Shown piece by piece: positions 28,495 to 37,775 of a stretch of DNA of 64,000 bases. Within the stretch, counting starts at the first letter, position 1, and every line of letters begins with the position of its first letter. The notes below the pieces were generated by a model. That model saw only the letters and a program-made list of their open reading frames with translations. It searched no databases and was not told where the DNA came from. A program made the position numbers and the translations under genes. The DNA is from Methylobacterium radiotolerans JCM 2831 (GTDB lineage Bacteria > Pseudomonadota > Alphaproteobacteria > Rhizobiales > Beijerinckiaceae), in assembly GCF_000019725.1 (NCBI RefSeq), contig NC_010505.1:2471001-2535000 (forward strand), written 5' to 3'.

Positions 28495-29943
28495 TCACGG
28501 GGCGGCCTGGGTCCGCCGGGCCGGATCGACCGCGTAGCGGGCTTTCAGCGCCTCGACAATCCGGCCCATGCGGCTGCCGTTCGATCCCTTCACCATGACG
28601 GCGTCGCCGGACCGCAGGGTCCGGGCGAGCGGCTCGAGCAGGTCGGCCGCGGTGTCGGCCACCGCGCCGCGGCGGCTCACCGGAAGGGCCTCGAACAGGT
28701 TGCGCATGAGCGGACCGGCCGTGAAGACCAGGTCGACCCGGGCCGCCTCGATCGCCTCCGCCAGGCCGCGATGCAGGTCGGGCGCGGCGGCGCCGAGCTC
28801 CAGCATGTCGCCCAGCACCGCGATCCGGCGGCCGCGGGGCCCGGTCTCGATCCCCGCCAGGGTCGCCAGCGCCGCGCGGACCGCGACGGGATTGGCGTTG
28901 TAGCTCTCGTCCACGAGGTAGGCGGTGCCGCCGCCGATCTCGAGGGCGGTGCGCTCGCCGCGCCCCGCCGGAGGCGTCAGCCCGCCGAGCGACAGGGCCG
29001 CGCGGGCGAGGTCGGCCCCGAGGCTGTGGACCACCGCCATGACGCCCAGCGAGTTCAGCGCCGCGTGCCGGCCGGCCGTGCCGAGCTTGTAGGTGACGGG
29101 CTGGCCCATCACCGCCGCGTCGATCACCGACAGGTCGGGCCGGAGCACGATCTTCAGGGCGCGGACATCGGCATCCGGGTGCTCGCCGAAGGTCACCACC
29201 CGGCCCGCCCGGGAGGCCTGGGCGTGGGCGGCCAGCCGGTCGAAATGCGGGGCGTCGCGGTTCAGGATCGCCACCCCGCCGGGCCGGAGGCCGGAGAAGA
29301 TCTCGCCCTTGGCGTCCGCGATCGCGGCGAGCGAGGCGAAGTGCTCGATATGGGCGGGCGCGATCGTGGTGATCAGCGCGATGTCCGGCCGGACCTGGGC
29401 GGTCAGCGGCACGATCTCGGCGCCGTGGTTCATGCCGATCTCGAACACGCCGTAGCGCGCGGAGCGCGGCATCCGCGTCAGGGTCAGGGGCACGCCCCAG
29501 TGGTTGTTGTAGGAGGCCGCCGAGGCGTGAGTCTCGCCCTGCTCGGACAGGACGTGGCGCAACGCTTCCTTGGTCCCGGTCTTGCCGACCGAGCCGGTGA
29601 CCGCCACGACCTGCGCGGACGTCCGGGCCCGGGCGGCGGCGCCGAGCCGCACCATGGCGGTCAGGACCGGGTCGGCGCCCCCCTCGGGCACCGCCAGGAC
29701 GGGGCCGTGGGCGGCGAGCGCCTCGGCGCGCGCGGCGCTCACCACCGCGGCACCGGCCCCGCGCCCCAGGGCGTCGGGGACGAAGTCGTGGCCGTCGCGG
29801 GCATCGCCGCGGATCGCGAAGAACAGGTCGCCGGGCTGGAGCGTGCGGGTGTCGATCGAGGCGCCCGAGATGGCGCGCTCGGCGCCGGTCAGGCAGCCGC
29901 CCGTCGCGGATTCCAGCTCCTCCCGCGTCCAGAGTGCGGTCAT
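28495..29943 (-). CDS. murF: UDP-MurNAc-tripeptide:D-Ala-D-Ala ligase MurF
   Basis: A 482-residue Mur ligase that completes the pentapeptide using the product of Ddl. Signatures are the ATP loop VAVTGSVGKTGTKEALRHVL, FEIGMNHGAEI, APAHIEHFASLAAIADAKGE, HAALNSLGVMAVV and DESYNANPVAVRAAL. The start at ATG 29943 (MTALWTREELESATGG) gives the normal N-terminus and leaves 19 bp to murE; an in-frame extension upstream overlaps the murE end and looks non-coding. Confidence 0.95.
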   Translation of the reverse strand: MTALWTREELESATGGCLTGAERAISGASIDTRTLQPGDLFFAIRGDARDGHDFVPDALGRGAGAAVVSAARAEALAAHGPVLAVPEGGADPVLTAMVRLGAAARARTSAQVVAVTGSVGKTGTKEALRHVLSEQGETHASAASYNNHWGVPLTLTRMPRSARYGVFEIGMNHGAEIVPLTAQVRPDIALITTIAPAHIEHFASLAAIADAKGEIFSGLRPGGVAILNRDAPHFDRLAAHAQASRAGRVVTFGEHPDADVRALKIVLRPDLSVIDAAVMGQPVTYKLGTAGRHAALNSLGVMAVVHSLGADLARAALSLGGLTPPAGRGERTALEIGGGTAYLVDESYNANPVAVRAALATLAGIETGPRGRRIAVLGDMLELGAAAPDLHRGLAEAIEAARVDLVFTAGPLMRNLFEALPVSRRGAVADTAADLLEPLARTLRSGDAVMVKGSNGSRMGRIVEALKARYAVDPARRTQAAP

Positions 29944-29962
29944 CGTCGGTCCCCCGTCGTCC

Positions 29963-31420
29963 TCAGGCCGCCGCGGCGATCGCGGCGCGCAGGACCGCGT
30001 GGTCCGAGAACGGCAGCGTGCGATCTCCCACGATCTGGCCGGTTTCATGACCCTTGCCGGCCACGACCAGCACGTCGCCCGGTCCGAGCCGGCTGACGGC
30101 GCTGTGAATCGCCTCCGACCGGTCGCCGATCTCCTCCGCGCCCGGCGCCGCGTCCAGGATGGCCCGGCGGATGGCGGCCGCGTCCTCTGTGCGCGGGTTG
30201 TCGTCCGTGACGATCACGACGTCGGCGAGCCGCTGCGCGATGGCGCCCATCAGGGGCCGCTTGCCCCGGTCGCGGTCGCCGCCGCAGCCGAACACCGCGA
30301 CCAGCCGGCCGGTCGCGAAGGGCCGCAGGGCGGTCAGGACGCTCTCCAGGGCCTCGGGCTTGTGCGCGTAGTCGACGAGACAGAGTCCGCCCCGCGCCTC
30401 GCCGATCCGCTCCATGCGGCCGGGGACGCCCGTGAGGTGGTCGAGGGCCGCGAAGACCCCGTCGGGATCGGCCGCCCCCGCCGGGGTGGCCAGCGCGAGG
30501 CCGGCCGCCACCAGGGCGTTCTCGACCTGGAACTCGCCGACGAGCGGCAGGCGCAGGTCCCGGGCCCGGCCCGCGAACAGGACGCGGGCGGCCTGCGCGA
30601 ACCCCTCCGTGCGGACCGCCTCGACGCGCAGGTCCCGGCCGCCGCGCCCGACCGTGCGGACCGGCCGGCCGGCGGCCTCGGCCGCGGCGATCACCCGCTC
30701 GGCATAGGCGCCGTCGGCGTTGACGATGGCGGGGCGTCCCGGCGGCAGCAGGTCGGTGAACAGGCGCAGCTTGGCCGCGAGGTACTCCTCGATGCTCGCG
30801 TGATAGTCGAGATGATCGCGGCCGAGATTGGTGAAGCCGGCCGCGTCCAGCCGCACGCCGTCGAGCCGGCGCTGCTCGATCCCGTGGGAGGACGCCTCCA
30901 TGGCGAGGTCGGTGACGCCCTCCGCGGCGAGCCGCGCCAGCGTCCGGTGCAGCGTCACCGGGTCCGGGGTGGTGAGGGAGCCGTACTGCGCGCCGCGACC
31001 GGTGACGATACCGACGGTGCCGAGGCTCGCGGCGTCGCGGCCGAGGCGCGCCAGGATCTGGCGGACGAAGTCCGCCACCGAGCTCTTCCCGGCGGTGCCG
31101 GTCACCGCCACGACGGTCTCGGGCTGCGGACCCGCGAGACGGGCCGCGGCCAGGGCGAGCGCCCGGCGCGCGTCGGCGACGGGGATCCAGGCGACCGCGT
31201 CCGGCAGGTCGGCGGGACGGGTCCCCTCACCGGCCACCGCGGCGGCGCCGCGCTGGGCGGCCTGCGCGGCGAAGCGGCGGCCGTCGGCCTTCGTCCCCGG
31301 CACGGCGACGAACACCGTGCCGGTCGCGACCTGCCGGCTGTCGGCCGTGAGGTCCGAGACGGTCAGGTCCGCGGCGGGGCCGGCGGCCTCGGGGAAGAGG
31401 TCGGCGAGCCGCGCGCTCAT
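29963..31420 (-). CDS. murE: UDP-MurNAc-L-Ala-D-Glu:meso-diaminopimelate ligase MurE
   Basis: A 485-residue Mur ligase. The ATP loop is VAVTGTAGKSSVADFVRQIL and the middle domain has TNLGRDHLDYHASIEEYLAAK. The motif DNPRTED indicates meso-diaminopimelate as the amino acid added, as expected for a Gram-negative bacterium. YAHKPEALESVLTALRPF leads into the C-terminal domain. The start is ATG 31420, 24 bp after the ftsI stop. Confidence 0.96.
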   Translation of the reverse strand: MSARLADLFPEAAGPAADLTVSDLTADSRQVATGTVFVAVPGTKADGRRFAAQAAQRGAAAVAGEGTRPADLPDAVAWIPVADARRALALAAARLAGPQPETVVAVTGTAGKSSVADFVRQILARLGRDAASLGTVGIVTGRGAQYGSLTTPDPVTLHRTLARLAAEGVTDLAMEASSHGIEQRRLDGVRLDAAGFTNLGRDHLDYHASIEEYLAAKLRLFTDLLPPGRPAIVNADGAYAERVIAAAEAAGRPVRTVGRGGRDLRVEAVRTEGFAQAARVLFAGRARDLRLPLVGEFQVENALVAAGLALATPAGAADPDGVFAALDHLTGVPGRMERIGEARGGLCLVDYAHKPEALESVLTALRPFATGRLVAVFGCGGDRDRGKRPLMGAIAQRLADVVIVTDDNPRTEDAAAIRRAILDAAPGAEEIGDRSEAIHSAVSRLGPGDVLVVAGKGHETGQIVGDRTLPFSDHAVLRAAIAAAA

Positions 31421-31444
31421 CGATCCACCCTCATCGATCCAATC

Positions 31445-33337
31445 TCACGGGCCGCCGAGCTGGTTGACGTGGTAGGCATTGAGCTTGACCATCTGCGGGA
31501 ACGGCCTCACCGGCGGCTCGAATTGCGGCGGCAGGCCGAGGATCGGCGCCACGCGCTCGATCACCTTGCCGGTCACCACGCCGGAATTCCAGGCCGCCGT
31601 GGCGTAGCCGCCCGATTCCGGCAGGCCCTGCGGCTCGTCCATGATCGTGACGAACAGGTACTTCGGATCGTTCATCGGCGCGGCCGCCATGAAGGTCGTG
31701 AACAGGCGGTTGTGGATGTAGCGGCCGCCGATGACCTTCTCGGCGGTGCCGGTCTTGCCGCCGACGAAGTAGTACGGGATCGCCGCCTTCTTGGCCGACC
31801 CCTCGGAGGCGTTGAGCCGCATGATGTAGCGCATCGCCTCGGAGGTCTGGCCGGAGAGCACGTGCGCGGCGCGGGCCTTCGCCGCCTCGGGCGTCGTCTT
31901 GAGGAAGGTCGGCGTCATCAGGTCGCCGCCGTTGGCGATGGCCGCCACCGCGGCCGCCGCCTGGATCGGCGCCACCGCGATGCCGTGGCCGAACGCGATG
32001 GTGATGGTGTTGATCTCGGTCCAGCGCGACGGGACGATCGGCGCCGCGCTCTCGGGCAGCTCGGTGCGCAGCCGGTCGAGCAGGCCCATCTTCTTCAGGA
32101 AGGCCTTGTGGCCGGGCACGCCGACGCCGAGCGCCATCTTGGCGGAGCCGATGTTGGAGGAGTGCGTGAAGACCTCCGGCATGGTGATGACGCGGTTGGT
32201 GCCGTGGTACTCGTGGATCTTCTGCCGGCCCCAGTTCAGCACGCCGCCCCGGGTGTCGAAGGTCGAGTTGACGTTGTACTTGCCCGAATCGAGCGCCATG
32301 GCGAGGGTCATCGCCTTGAAGGTCGAGCCCATCTCGTAGACGCCGACATTCATCCGGTTGATCCGGTCGGGCGAGAGCGCGTCCTTCGGATCGTTCGGGT
32401 CGAAATCCGGCATGGAGACGAGGGCGATGACTTCGCCGGTCTTCACGTCGAGGATCATCGAGGCGCCGGCCTTGGCCTTGAAGTGGTCGATGCCCCAGGC
32501 CAGCTCGTCGCGCACGGCGAACTGCGCCCGCAGGTCGATCGACAGCTGCACCGGCTTCAGGTCGGCCTGCTTGTTGATCAGCCCGAAGCTGTTGAGGGCC
32601 TGCAGGCCGGTGGAGTCGATGTACTTCTCCATGCCGGCGATGCCGACGCCGTCGAGGTTCGTCGCGCCCAGGATGTGGGCGGCGGCGACGCCGTTCGGGT
32701 AGACCCGCTTGTGGTCGGGCAGGAAGCCGATACCCGGGATGCCGAGCCGGTGAACCTCGGCCTGCTGCTTCGGCGTGAGCTCGCGCTTCACCCAGACGAA
32801 GCCCGCGCCCTTCTTGTCCTTGCGTTGCGTCAGCTTCGCGCGCAGCTCGGACGCGTTGAGTTCCGGCAGGACGGCGGTGAGCAGCTCGACCGCCTCGTCC
32901 TTGTCGTAGATGTTGCCCGGCTCGGCGAAGACCGAGACCGTACGGATGTCGGTGGCCAGGATCTCGCCGTTGCGGTCGATGATGTCGGGCCGGAAGGCGG
33001 TCGAGGACGCCGCCGCGACCCGGTGCTCCTGGCTGGGCGGCTCCCCGAAGATCGCCATCATCAGGAGTTTGGCCGAGATCGTCCCGAACACGCCGACGAA
33101 GACCAGCCCGACCATCGCGACGCGCATGTGCGAGCGCTCGATCGCCAGCCGGAACATGCTGCGCAGGAGCGCCTTGGCGCGCTCGGCGCGCGGCTCGGGC
33201 ACGCGCGCCTCCTCTTCCAGGGGGCGTGGCGCGCCGGCGGCATGCGCCAGCGCGGCGGCTTCGAGCAGCCCCGCCTCGTGGTCCGACACGGCGGGCTCGA
33301 CCGCCGGGTCTAGGGTCTGGTCGGCGTCATCGGACAC
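31445..33337 (-). CDS. ftsI: Septal peptidoglycan transpeptidase FtsI (PBP3)
   Basis: A 630-residue class B penicillin-binding protein. A cytoplasmic tail of about 70 residues precedes one membrane helix (VAMVGLVFVGVFGTISAKLL). The pedestal domain begins with FRPDIIDRNGEILATDI. Catalytic motifs are SXXK in MGSTFKAMT (about residue 337), SSN in THSSNIGSAK and KTGT in VGGKTGTAEKV (about 525). The start is GTG 33337, supported by GAGG nine bases upstream and only 6 bp after ftsL. The cytoplasmic tail is acidic and relatively long. It works with FtsW at the division site. Confidence 0.95.
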   Translation of the reverse strand: MSDDADQTLDPAVEPAVSDHEAGLLEAAALAHAAGAPRPLEEEARVPEPRAERAKALLRSMFRLAIERSHMRVAMVGLVFVGVFGTISAKLLMMAIFGEPPSQEHRVAAASSTAFRPDIIDRNGEILATDIRTVSVFAEPGNIYDKDEAVELLTAVLPELNASELRAKLTQRKDKKGAGFVWVKRELTPKQQAEVHRLGIPGIGFLPDHKRVYPNGVAAAHILGATNLDGVGIAGMEKYIDSTGLQALNSFGLINKQADLKPVQLSIDLRAQFAVRDELAWGIDHFKAKAGASMILDVKTGEVIALVSMPDFDPNDPKDALSPDRINRMNVGVYEMGSTFKAMTLAMALDSGKYNVNSTFDTRGGVLNWGRQKIHEYHGTNRVITMPEVFTHSSNIGSAKMALGVGVPGHKAFLKKMGLLDRLRTELPESAAPIVPSRWTEINTITIAFGHGIAVAPIQAAAAVAAIANGGDLMTPTFLKTTPEAAKARAAHVLSGQTSEAMRYIMRLNASEGSAKKAAIPYYFVGGKTGTAEKVIGGRYIHNRLFTTFMAAAPMNDPKYLFVTIMDEPQGLPESGGYATAAWNSGVVTGKVIERVAPILGLPPQFEPPVRPFPQMVKLNAYHVNQLGGP

Positions 33338-33343
33338 GGGGAT

Positions 33344-33757
33344 TTACCTCGAAGCCGTCGTCGGGGTGCGGGTCGTGGTGACGGTGCGGGTGATCGAACC
33401 GGTCGTGCGCGGCTCGATCGCACCCTTGTCCTTGGGCGTCGCCGTGGCGGCGAGCAGGCGGCCGATCTCGTCCCCGCGCTCCGGCCGGGCCGGCAGGTCC
33501 GAGAGGCGCGCCAAGTGGCTGGTGCCGATCGGCTCCAGGGCGAGGTGCTTGTCGACGGCCGCCTGGAGGCGATCCGGCCGCGTCAGGAGCTGCCACTCGG
33601 CGCGGAGCACGGCGATCGCCTGCCGCTCCTTGTGCAGGGCCGTCTGCAGCTTCGAGACCTGACCGCCCTGGTAGAGCGTGTCGTACTTGATCGAGTAGGC
33701 GTAGATCGCCGAGGCGACGAGGCCGGCCACCGCCAGCAGGTTCAGGAGGCGGATCAT
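33344..33757 (-). CDS. ftsL: Cell division protein FtsL
   Basis: A 137-residue bitopic protein. The membrane helix is at the extreme N-terminus ([20 protein letters not shown]), followed by a coiled-coil region around [21 protein letters not shown] and the alphaproteobacterial FtsL-like motif [20 protein letters not shown]. The C-terminal 40 residues are Thr/Arg-rich and probably unstructured. Its ATG at 33757 overlaps the rsmH stop as ATGA. Identity rests on topology, motif and position between rsmH and ftsI. Confidence 0.9.
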
Positions 33758-34815
33758 CGGCGATGGCCTCGGGCCGCGTCGGGCAGGCTCGCCAGCGCGG
33801 TCAGCGCGGCCAGCGGTTCGGGAACGTCGGATTCGGTGCGCTCCGCGGCCCGGAGCTTGGCCGAGCGGGCGCGCGGGTTCCGGGCAGTCTCGGCCTCGCC
33901 CGGCAGGACCGGACCCTTGGTGACGGGGCGGAAGCTGCGGACGGTCTCGACGGGGCCGCCGGGCAGATGGCGCGAGCCCTGCGCTGAGCGGCCGCTGCGC
34001 GCCGCGAAGAACTGCTTGACGATCCGATCCTCGAGCGAGTGGAACGTCACGACGGCGAGCCGGCCGCCGGGCCTGAGCACGCGCTCGGCCGCGTGCAGGG
34101 CACGGACCAGCTCGCCGAGCTCGTCGTTGACGGCGATCCGCAGGCCCTGGAAGGTCCGCGTCGCCGGGTGGATGTGGCTGCCGGGCTCGGTCCGCACCAC
34201 GCCGGCGACGAGCTCGGCCAGCTGCGCGGTGGTCTCGATCCGCCCCCGGCGGCGCGCCTCGAGGATCGTCCGCGCGACCGCCCGCGAGCGCCGCTCCTCG
34301 CCGAAATGGTAGATGATGTCGGCCAGAACGGTCTCGTCGGCCTCGTTCACGAGGTCGGCGGCGCTCGGCCCGTCGCAGGCCATGCGCATGTCGAGGGGGC
34401 CGTCGCTGCGGAACGAGAAGCCCCGCTCCGGCGCGTCGAGCTGCATCGACGAGACCCCGATATCGAGGACGACCCGGTCGACCTGCGCGATACCGGCCTC
34501 CGCGAGGAGGCCGTCGAGGTCGCCGAAGCGGCCGGGCAGGAGGCGCAGGCGCCCGCCGGACTCGGCGACGAGCGCCTGCCCGCCCGCGATCGCCGTGGGG
34601 TCGCGATCGATCGCGACGACCTGCAGGGCCGGATCGGCCGCGAGCAGCGCGCGGGTGTAGCCGCCGGCACCGAACGTGCCGTCGACCGCGGTCCCGCCCT
34701 CGGTGCCGAGCGCCTCGACGACCTCCGCGAGGAGGACGGGCACGTGCGGCTCGGGCGGCGCATCGGCGCCGTCGTGACGGGGCGAACTCTCGGGAGCGGG
34801 GCGGCGCCGGCTCAT
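33754..34815 (-). CDS. rsmH: 16S rRNA (cytosine1402-N4)-methyltransferase RsmH
   Basis: A 353-residue SAM-dependent methyltransferase (formerly MraW) that modifies C1402 of 16S rRNA. Signatures are [27 protein letters not shown] for SAM binding, [20 protein letters not shown], and [16 protein letters not shown] near the C-terminus. ATG 34815 is chosen because the 25 residues before HVPVLL look like a normal leader, while the longer open frame upstream does not. It opens the dcw cluster; mraZ, which usually precedes it, is absent. Confidence 0.94.
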
Positions 34816-35245
34816 GACCGCCTCGGGGGCGCGGCGCGGCGCGGCGCGCGAGGACGGGCGGATTGTCGGCGCGTCCCGGAAATCCGGGCGCGGATGCGGC
34901 TCGTGCGTCTCATGGTGCCCTGTGCCGGGCCGCGCGAGCGCGGCGCGCGTGACGGGAACGGCACCGGATGCTGAGCGCGCAACACGCCGCGCACGGACGG
35001 GACCTGCGCGATGGCAGGGTGCGCCCGGCGATCCGATACACGCCGTTGACGGGAGGATGCCGGGTATCATGGGCCTCGGAGGATCGTCAACGCACAAGCT
35101 TGGCGCTGCCGCGCGGACCGATCTGAACCCGGCAAGGTTAACCGAAGGTTTTTGCCGCACCGGAATTTTCGGCGCGCGCCCGGCGGCCGCGGACGGGCGC
35201 CGGATCGATAAGGCGTTGAAGAAGCAGGTCTTATCGGGCGGTGGA
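34816..35245. other. Intergenic region between rnpB and rsmH
   Basis: I see no gene here, and in particular no mraZ. The part nearest rnpB contains an inverted repeat, CGATAAG at 35206-35212 and CTTATCG at 35230-35236, separated by 17 bases; it could be a weak rnpB terminator or an operator. The rsmH promoter must lie in this stretch, but I cannot point to a convincing one. Confidence 0.5.
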
Positions 35246-35640
<395 letters not shown>

Positions 35641-35691
35641 TCCGCGGGCAGATGCGCCCGCGGGGCCGTCCGGGTCAAGGGTGCGGGCCCG

Positions 35692-36132
35692 CTACCAGGT
35701 GCCGGTGTTCTCCATCGACTTCCACGGCTCCTGCGGCTCCTTGGCGCCGCCCTTCTGGAGGATCTCGATGGAAATGCCGTCCGGCGACTTCACGAAGGCC
35801 ATGTAGCCGTCGCGCGGTGGCCGGTTGATGGTGACGCCCTTCTCCTGCAGCCTGGCGCAGAAGCCGTAGATGTCGTCGACCTGATAGGCGAGATGGCCGA
35901 AATTGCGCCCGCCCGAGTAGGTCTCCGGATCCCAGTTGTACGTGAGCTCGATCAGCGGCGACTTGGTCGCCGCGGCCCGCTCGACATCACCGGGCGCGGC
36001 GAGGAACACGAGGGTGAAGCGGCCCTTCTCGTTCTCGACCCGGCGCACCTCCTTCAGGCCGAACGTGTCGACGTAGAAGGCGAGCGCCCGGTCGAGGTCG
36101 GCGACGCGGACCATGGTGTGCAGAAATTCCAT
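35692..36132 (-). CDS. gloA: Lactoylglutathione lyase (glyoxalase I)
   Basis: A 146-residue vicinal-oxygen-chelate protein that converts the methylglyoxal-glutathione adduct to lactoylglutathione in the cytoplasm. Two beta-alpha-beta-beta-beta modules are visible. Metal ligands are expected at the His in HTMVRVADLDRALAFY, the Glu in PLIELTYNW, the His in NFGHLAYQVDD and the Glu in GISIEILQKG; all are present. GRFTLVFLA is also typical. The C-terminal 15 residues are an added polar tail. The stop lies 51 bp upstream of rnpB on the same strand. Confidence 0.93.
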   Translation of the reverse strand: MEFLHTMVRVADLDRALAFYVDTFGLKEVRRVENEKGRFTLVFLAAPGDVERAAATKSPLIELTYNWDPETYSGGRNFGHLAYQVDDIYGFCARLQEKGVTINRPPRDGYMAFVKSPDGISIEILQKGGAKEPQEPWKSMENTGTW

Positions 36133-36500
36133 CGGGACCTGTCCTGTGATCTTCGAAAACGGACCGCTGGCCCGTCCCCGGCTGACTCGTCCCGCTAGCT
36201 AGCGGCCACTCCCGCGGTGAGAAGGCCGCCCGGTGCAGACTCGGGACAAAACGGCCCGGGCGTTCGCGCGGATCGGGATCTGTCGAGCCCACGTTGCCGC
36301 TTCGGCGGCAGGCCCCGGAGGCAGCCGCCGGACGGCCGTCTGTTTCTGATCGGCCCGGCCGCACTCTCCGGATCCGTCGGTGGAGAGATCCTTAAGCCGA
36401 AGGATGGTGCGCGTCTTACTCAGCAAGATGTAGCCCCGCCGCGACGGATTCGATCTATTCGGTGGGATGATGAGAGCGGTTTCGAACGTCGGAGCCCGCG
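36133..36500. other. Intergenic region between divergent gloA and acyltransferase
   Basis: No gene is seen. The half nearest the acyltransferase is less GC-rich than usual here and contains a small perfect inverted repeat, ATCCTT at 36388-36393 and AAGGAT at 36400-36405. Promoters for both flanking genes are expected here, but none is clear. Confidence 0.45.
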
Positions 36501-37670
36501 ATGATAACCCAGAATTCTCGGCGCGGCAGGCATGATGCACAGATGATCGGTCTCGATGCGGCGCGATTTATCGCCGCAATGCTGGTCATGACGTTTCATC
36601 TTGGCGCCTACGCTTGGCAGGCGCCGCTCTCGACGGCCGGGCGCGCCTTCGACTCCGCCGCGGCCTACCCCGGCCTGTTCGCCTGGACGTGGTTCGGATG
36701 GATCGGGGTCGAGCTGTTCTTCGTCATCTCGGGCTTCGTGATCGCCTACTCGGCCGAGCATGCGACCGCGCGCGCCTTCCTGCGCAGCCGCCTCCTGCGC
36801 CTCGTGCCCGCGGTCTGGATCTGCGCCACGCTCACCGCCCTCGTCTCGCTCGCCATCGGCCGCATGGGATCCGTCCCGCACGTGCTGCGGGCCTATCTCG
36901 ACTGCGTGCTGTTCGTTCCGGTCGAGCCGTGGCTGGACGGGGTCTACTGGACCCTCGGCGTGGAGATCGCGTTCTACGCGCTCGTCTTCGCGCTGCTGCG
37001 GCTCGGGCGATTCCGGAGCGTCGGCCCGGTCTGCGCGGCGGTCGGCGGAGCCAGCACTCTCTTCTGGGTCGCGACCCTGGCTGTGCCGAGTCTCGGCACC
37101 GTCGCGGCGAGCCGCGTGGCCGAGCTGACGCTCCTGCGCCACGGCTGCTTCTTCGCGCTCGGCGTCTTCCTATGGCTGTCGCTGGTCAAGGGCCCGACGG
37201 CTGGACGCCTCTGCGTGATCGCCGCCTGCGCGGTCGGGACACTCATCGAGATCGGCGACGCGGCCGAGTCGTTCCTGTTCCAGATGAGCCGGAGCGAGTC
37301 TCCGCTCCTCCCACGCCTCGTCTTCGCGGCCTGCGTCCTGATGATCGTCGCCAGCGTGCGCGGCAACGCGTGGCTCCGCGCGCGGCTCGGCGAGCGGGGC
37401 TGCGCGCTGGCCCGGCGGCTCGGGCTGATGACCTACCCGCTCTACCTCCTGCACAACGTCGACGGTGCCGCCCTGATCCATCGCCTCGTCGGCGCCGGGG
37501 TTCCGCCCCACGCGGCGCTCGTGGTCGCCTGCTGCGCCATGCTTCTCACGAGCTTCGCCGTCATGCGCTGGGCCGAGCCGTTCGTCCGGGGCTGCCTGTC
37601 CGCCGCGCTCGACAGGATCGGCCTCGATCGCCCTCTCCTCGCGGAGGGCCGCCCCGCCCCGGGGCTCTGA
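36501..37670 (+). CDS. Membrane acyltransferase, OafA/YrhL family
   Basis: A 389-residue acyltransferase-3 protein with about ten membrane segments. The N-terminal motif is GLDAARFIAAMLVMTFHLGA with the catalytic-type histidine, followed by GVELFFVISGFVIAYSA and RSRLLRLVPAVWICA. Such proteins acylate sugars of surface polysaccharides or lipids; the substrate here is unknown. ATG 36501 has a GGAG site six bases upstream. The first 40 or so codons contain more A/T-ending codons than the rest, and the upstream DNA is also less GC-rich, so the 5' end may have a different origin. It is followed by pepN on the same strand. Confidence 0.85.
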   Translation: MITQNSRRGRHDAQMIGLDAARFIAAMLVMTFHLGAYAWQAPLSTAGRAFDSAAAYPGLFAWTWFGWIGVELFFVISGFVIAYSAEHATARAFLRSRLLRLVPAVWICATLTALVSLAIGRMGSVPHVLRAYLDCVLFVPVEPWLDGVYWTLGVEIAFYALVFALLRLGRFRSVGPVCAAVGGASTLFWVATLAVPSLGTVAASRVAELTLLRHGCFFALGVFLWLSLVKGPTAGRLCVIAACAVGTLIEIGDAAESFLFQMSRSESPLLPRLVFAACVLMIVASVRGNAWLRARLGERGCALARRLGLMTYPLYLLHNVDGAALIHRLVGAGVPPHAALVVACCAMLLTSFAVMRWAEPFVRGCLSAALDRIGLDRPLLAEGRPAPGL

Positions 37671-37775
37671 GCCGGCCGAAGACCGCCCCACCCGCGCCGC
37701 TTCGACGGCTCCGATCGTTGCGCCGCGCGCTCCGAGGGACCAGAACGGGCTCGTCCCGCACCCGGAGTGAGCCGA

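Noticed and set aside
35138..35152. TTAA-N7-TTTT near the rsmH upstream region as a CtrA site
   Set aside because: Two mismatches in the second half site; too weak to call.
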